DNA from: Candidatus Neomicrothrix sp.
GTDB taxonomy: Bacteria; Actinomycetota; Acidimicrobiia; Acidimicrobiales; Aldehydirespiratoraceae
Assembly (NCBI GenBank): GCA_017852795.1
Contig: JAFMKU010000018.1
Span: 1-33,466 of the forward strand
Direction: 5' to 3'
Length of the DNA stretch: 33,466 nt
Position numbers and translations under genes: made by a program. Under the pieces are notes generated by a model. The model was not told the origin of the DNA. It did no database searches and saw only the letters and a list, made by a program, of their open reading frames with translations. Below are positions 32,064 to 33,466 of the stretch, piece by piece. How positions within the stretch are numbered: the first letter of the stretch is position 1; the number at the start of each line of letters is the position of its first letter.

Positions 32064-32084
32064 TCCCGGAGTTTGGGCCCGGGA
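32064..32084 (-). other. Hairpin covering the murI ribosome-binding site
   Basis: In the transcript, TCCCGG pairs with CCGGGA across a 9-nt loop in the gap between rpmG and murI, and the GGGAG Shine-Dalgarno of murI lies in the 3' arm. It could lower murI translation relative to the ribosomal protein genes, or act as a weak terminator or processing site. Confidence 0.4.
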
Positions 32085-32094
32085 AGAGAAACGA

Positions 32095-32256
32095 TTAGCG
32101 CTCTTCCTTGAAGACCACGTGCTGGCGGATCACCGGATCGTACTTCTTGATCTCGATGCGCTCGCGGGTGTTGGTCTTGTTCTTGGTGGTCACGTAGGTG
32201 TAGCCGGTACCAGCAGTTGAACGAAGCTTGATGATCGGACGCTTGTCGCTAGCCAT
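32095..32256 (-). CDS. rpmG: 50S ribosomal protein L33, zinc-free form
   Basis: A 53-residue basic protein of the large ribosomal subunit, beginning [20 protein letters not shown] and ending HVVFKEER. The [21 protein letters not shown] block is the L33 signature. It lacks the two CxxC pairs of zinc-binding L33, so it is the C-minus type. It is 9 bp downstream of rpmB and shares its transcript. murI follows 37 bp later. Confidence 0.95.
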   Translation of the reverse strand: MASDKRPIIKLRSTAGTGYTYVTTKNKTNTRERIEIKKYDPVIRQHVVFKEER

Positions 32257-32265
32257 GATGAAACC

Positions 32266-32502
32266 TCAGACCTTCTGTCCAGCCGCACGCATGTCGGCAA
32301 CTACCCGCTCAATTCCGCGCTTGTCGATGGTCTTGATGCCTTTGGTGCTGACATTCAAGGTGATCCACCGCTTCTCGGAAGCGAGGAAGTAACGCTTGGT
32401 CTGCACGTTCGGATCCCAACGACGGTTGGTTCGACGATGCGAATGAGAAAGCTGTTTACCGAAGTGAGGCTTCTTGCCGGTGACCTGGCAGATCTTGGAC
32501 AT
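32266..32502 (-). CDS. rpmB: 50S ribosomal protein L28, zinc-free form
   Basis: A 78-residue large-subunit protein, [32 protein letters not shown] onward in pattern. Conserved are the SHSHRRTxRRWxPN segment and the [18 protein letters not shown] segment. The N-terminus has a single Cys (ICQVTG) and not the CxxC of zinc-binding actinobacterial L28. The ATG at 32502 is preceded by TAGGAG 7 nt upstream. A minus-strand TATGCT at 32550-32555 is a plausible -10 for the whole rpmB-to-EamA run. Confidence 0.95.
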   Translation of the reverse strand: MSKICQVTGKKPHFGKQLSHSHRRTNRRWDPNVQTKRYFLASEKRWITLNVSTKGIKTIDKRGIERVVADMRAAGQKV

Positions 32503-32549
32503 CGGAACTCCTAGAAACACCCGCGGACGCGAGTACAGAACGACTCGGA

Positions 32550-32555
32550 AGCATA
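32550..32555 (-). promoter_or_regulatory. Candidate -10 box of the rpmB operon (TATGCT)
   Basis: TATGCT on the minus strand lies 47 nt before the rpmB ATG, giving a leader of about 40 nt with a strong Shine-Dalgarno, unlike the leaderless genes. Confidence 0.4.
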
Positions 32556-32613
32556 GCGACATGCGACGTGGTCTCCACCCACCGCAAAACGTCCCAGAGG
32601 ACCAAGACGAGGT

Positions 32614-32619
32614 TAGCCT
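32614..32619 (+). promoter_or_regulatory. Leaderless-type promoter of ispH (TAGCCT)
   Basis: TAGCCT ends 7 nt before GTG 32627. Confidence 0.5.
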
Positions 32620-32626
32620 CGACTTC

Positions 32627-33466
32627 GTGAACGGTTCGCCGCCAGACCAGCTTTCCGCCGTGCAAGGTGTCGAAAAAGTCTTGCTTGCTTCCCCCCGGGG
32701 ATTCTGCGCTGGGGTGGAGATGGCTATCAAGGCGTTGGCCTGGATGGTGAGAGCGTTCGAGCCGCCGGTGTACTGCTATCACGAGATCGTTCACAACCAG
32801 CTCGTGGTGCGCCGGTTCGAAGAATCTGGGGTCGTGTTCGTCGACGACATCGCCGAAGTTCCTGAGGGCCGGCCGATCATGTTGTCTGCTCACGGGTCCG
32901 CGCCCGAAGTCGTCGCGGCGGCTCGAGCCCGAGGCGGTTACGTCGTCGATGCGGTCTGCCCGCTGGTGACCAAAGTCCACCATGAGGTCAAAACCCGGGC
33001 CGGCAAGGGGTACCAGATCGTGTACGTCGGCCACGAAGGCCACGAGGAAGCGGTCGGGACGATGGCGGTGGCCCCGGAGGCGATGCATCGGGTAGAAACC
33101 GTCGAGGACGTTGCGGCCCTCCCCGACCTTGACGGTCCGGTAGCAGTGTTGGCCCAGACCACGTTGTCTCACCGTGAATGGGCGGGGGTGCTGGACGCGA
33201 CCCGCGAACGGTTCCCTGAACTCTGGCAACCAGGCCGCTCCGATTTGTGTTTCGCTACCACCAACCGCCAGTCGGCGCTGATGGAAATCGCGCCCCGCTG
33301 CGATGCCATGGTGGTGATCGGTTCGGCCAATTCGTCGAACACCAATGCCTTGGCCTCGTTAGCGCTCGAATCGGGATGCCCGGAAGTTCACCGCGTCAAC
33401 GGCCCCGACGAACTCCCCGACCACCTTCCGCCCACGGTCGGTGTGACCGCTGGCGCGTCCGCCCCC
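32627..33466 (+). CDS. ispH: 4-hydroxy-3-methylbut-2-enyl diphosphate reductase (3' end outside window)
   Basis: Iron-sulfur enzyme of the last step of the MEP isoprenoid pathway, producing IPP and DMAPP from HMBPP. The first 280 codons are in the window. All three cluster Cys are present: Cys27 in SPRGFCAGV, Cys111 in [11 protein letters not shown], and Cys208 in LCFATTNRQ. Also visible are [22 protein letters not shown] and the substrate-binding [10 protein letters not shown]. An N-terminal extension of about 15 residues precedes the usual start. The GTG at 32627 is fixed by the TAGCCT box. It is divergent from rpmB with a gap of 124 bp. Confidence 0.96.
   Translation, partial: MNGSPPDQLSAVQGVEKVLLASPRGFCAGVEMAIKALAWMVRAFEPPVYCYHEIVHNQLVVRRFEESGVVFVDDIAEVPEGRPIMLSAHGSAPEVVAAARARGGYVVDAVCPLVTKVHHEVKTRAGKGYQIVYVGHEGHEEAVGTMAVAPEAMHRVETVEDVAALPDLDGPVAVLAQTTLSHREWAGVLDATRERFPELWQPGRSDLCFATTNRQSALMEIAPRCDAMVVIGSANSSNTNALASLALESGCPEVHRVNGPDELPDHLPPTVGVTAGASAP

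Overview
The window looks like a chromosomal segment of a high-GC actinobacterium, most probably of the class Acidimicrobiia (Ilumatobacter-like). This placement is an inference from GTG-rich, GC-rich coding, actinobacterial gene order (rpmB-rpmG, murI-MBL-rph-rdgB) and protein families (DUF6285/kinase pair, SLH-repeat secreted proteins, FadE-type acyl-CoA dehydrogenase). It is gene dense, with no insertion sequence, phage gene or CRISPR array visible.

Layout. 1-3443: glyoxylate shunt. A truncated RamB-like XRE regulator is divergent from malate synthase and isocitrate lyase. 3511-3832: tRNA-Arg(TCT) on the minus strand, then tRNA-His(GTG) and tRNA-Lys(CTT) on the plus strand. 4020-6950: four overlapping plus-strand genes (YbjQ-family protein, 2-hydroxyacid dehydrogenase, lactonase-like amidohydrolase, aldose-dehydrogenase-like SDR) that suggest oxidative sugar catabolism. 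7005-9070: enoyl-CoA isomerase, DUF6285 protein and APH-like kinase, resembling a hydroxyacyl-CoA kinase module. 9099-10364: secreted VanY-like peptidase with SLH-like repeats. 10361-12505: CopA copper ATPase. 12553-19154: SelO, a C26 peptidase and an EamA exporter, a MOSC protein, a TauE exporter and a DUF2207 membrane protein. 19198-24736: hotdog thioesterase, a compact PPDK-like protein lacking its PEP barrel, acyl-CoA dehydrogenase, amidohydrolase, a small unknown protein and an enoyl-CoA hydratase-family protein. 24886-28005: uridine kinase, TrmA/RlmD-type methyltransferase, ribulose-phosphate epimerase and ClpP. 28113-28196: tRNA-Leu(TAG). 28178-32502 (minus): one apparent seven-gene run rpmB-rpmG-murI-MBL phosphodiesterase-rph-rdgB-EamA. 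32627-end: ispH, cut by the window edge.

The strongest cross-cutting signal is regulatory. About fifteen genes have a TANNNT box whose last base lies 5-8 nt (mostly 6-8) before an ATG or GTG with little Shine-Dalgarno context, which points to widespread leaderless transcripts and decides several start codons. Three convergent gene pairs share 4-bp overlapping stop codons. The most unusual proteins are the PPDK-like protein with Asp at the regulatory Thr position and no PEP/pyruvate domain, and the DUF6285/APH-like pair whose kinase lacks the usual ATP-binding Lys.
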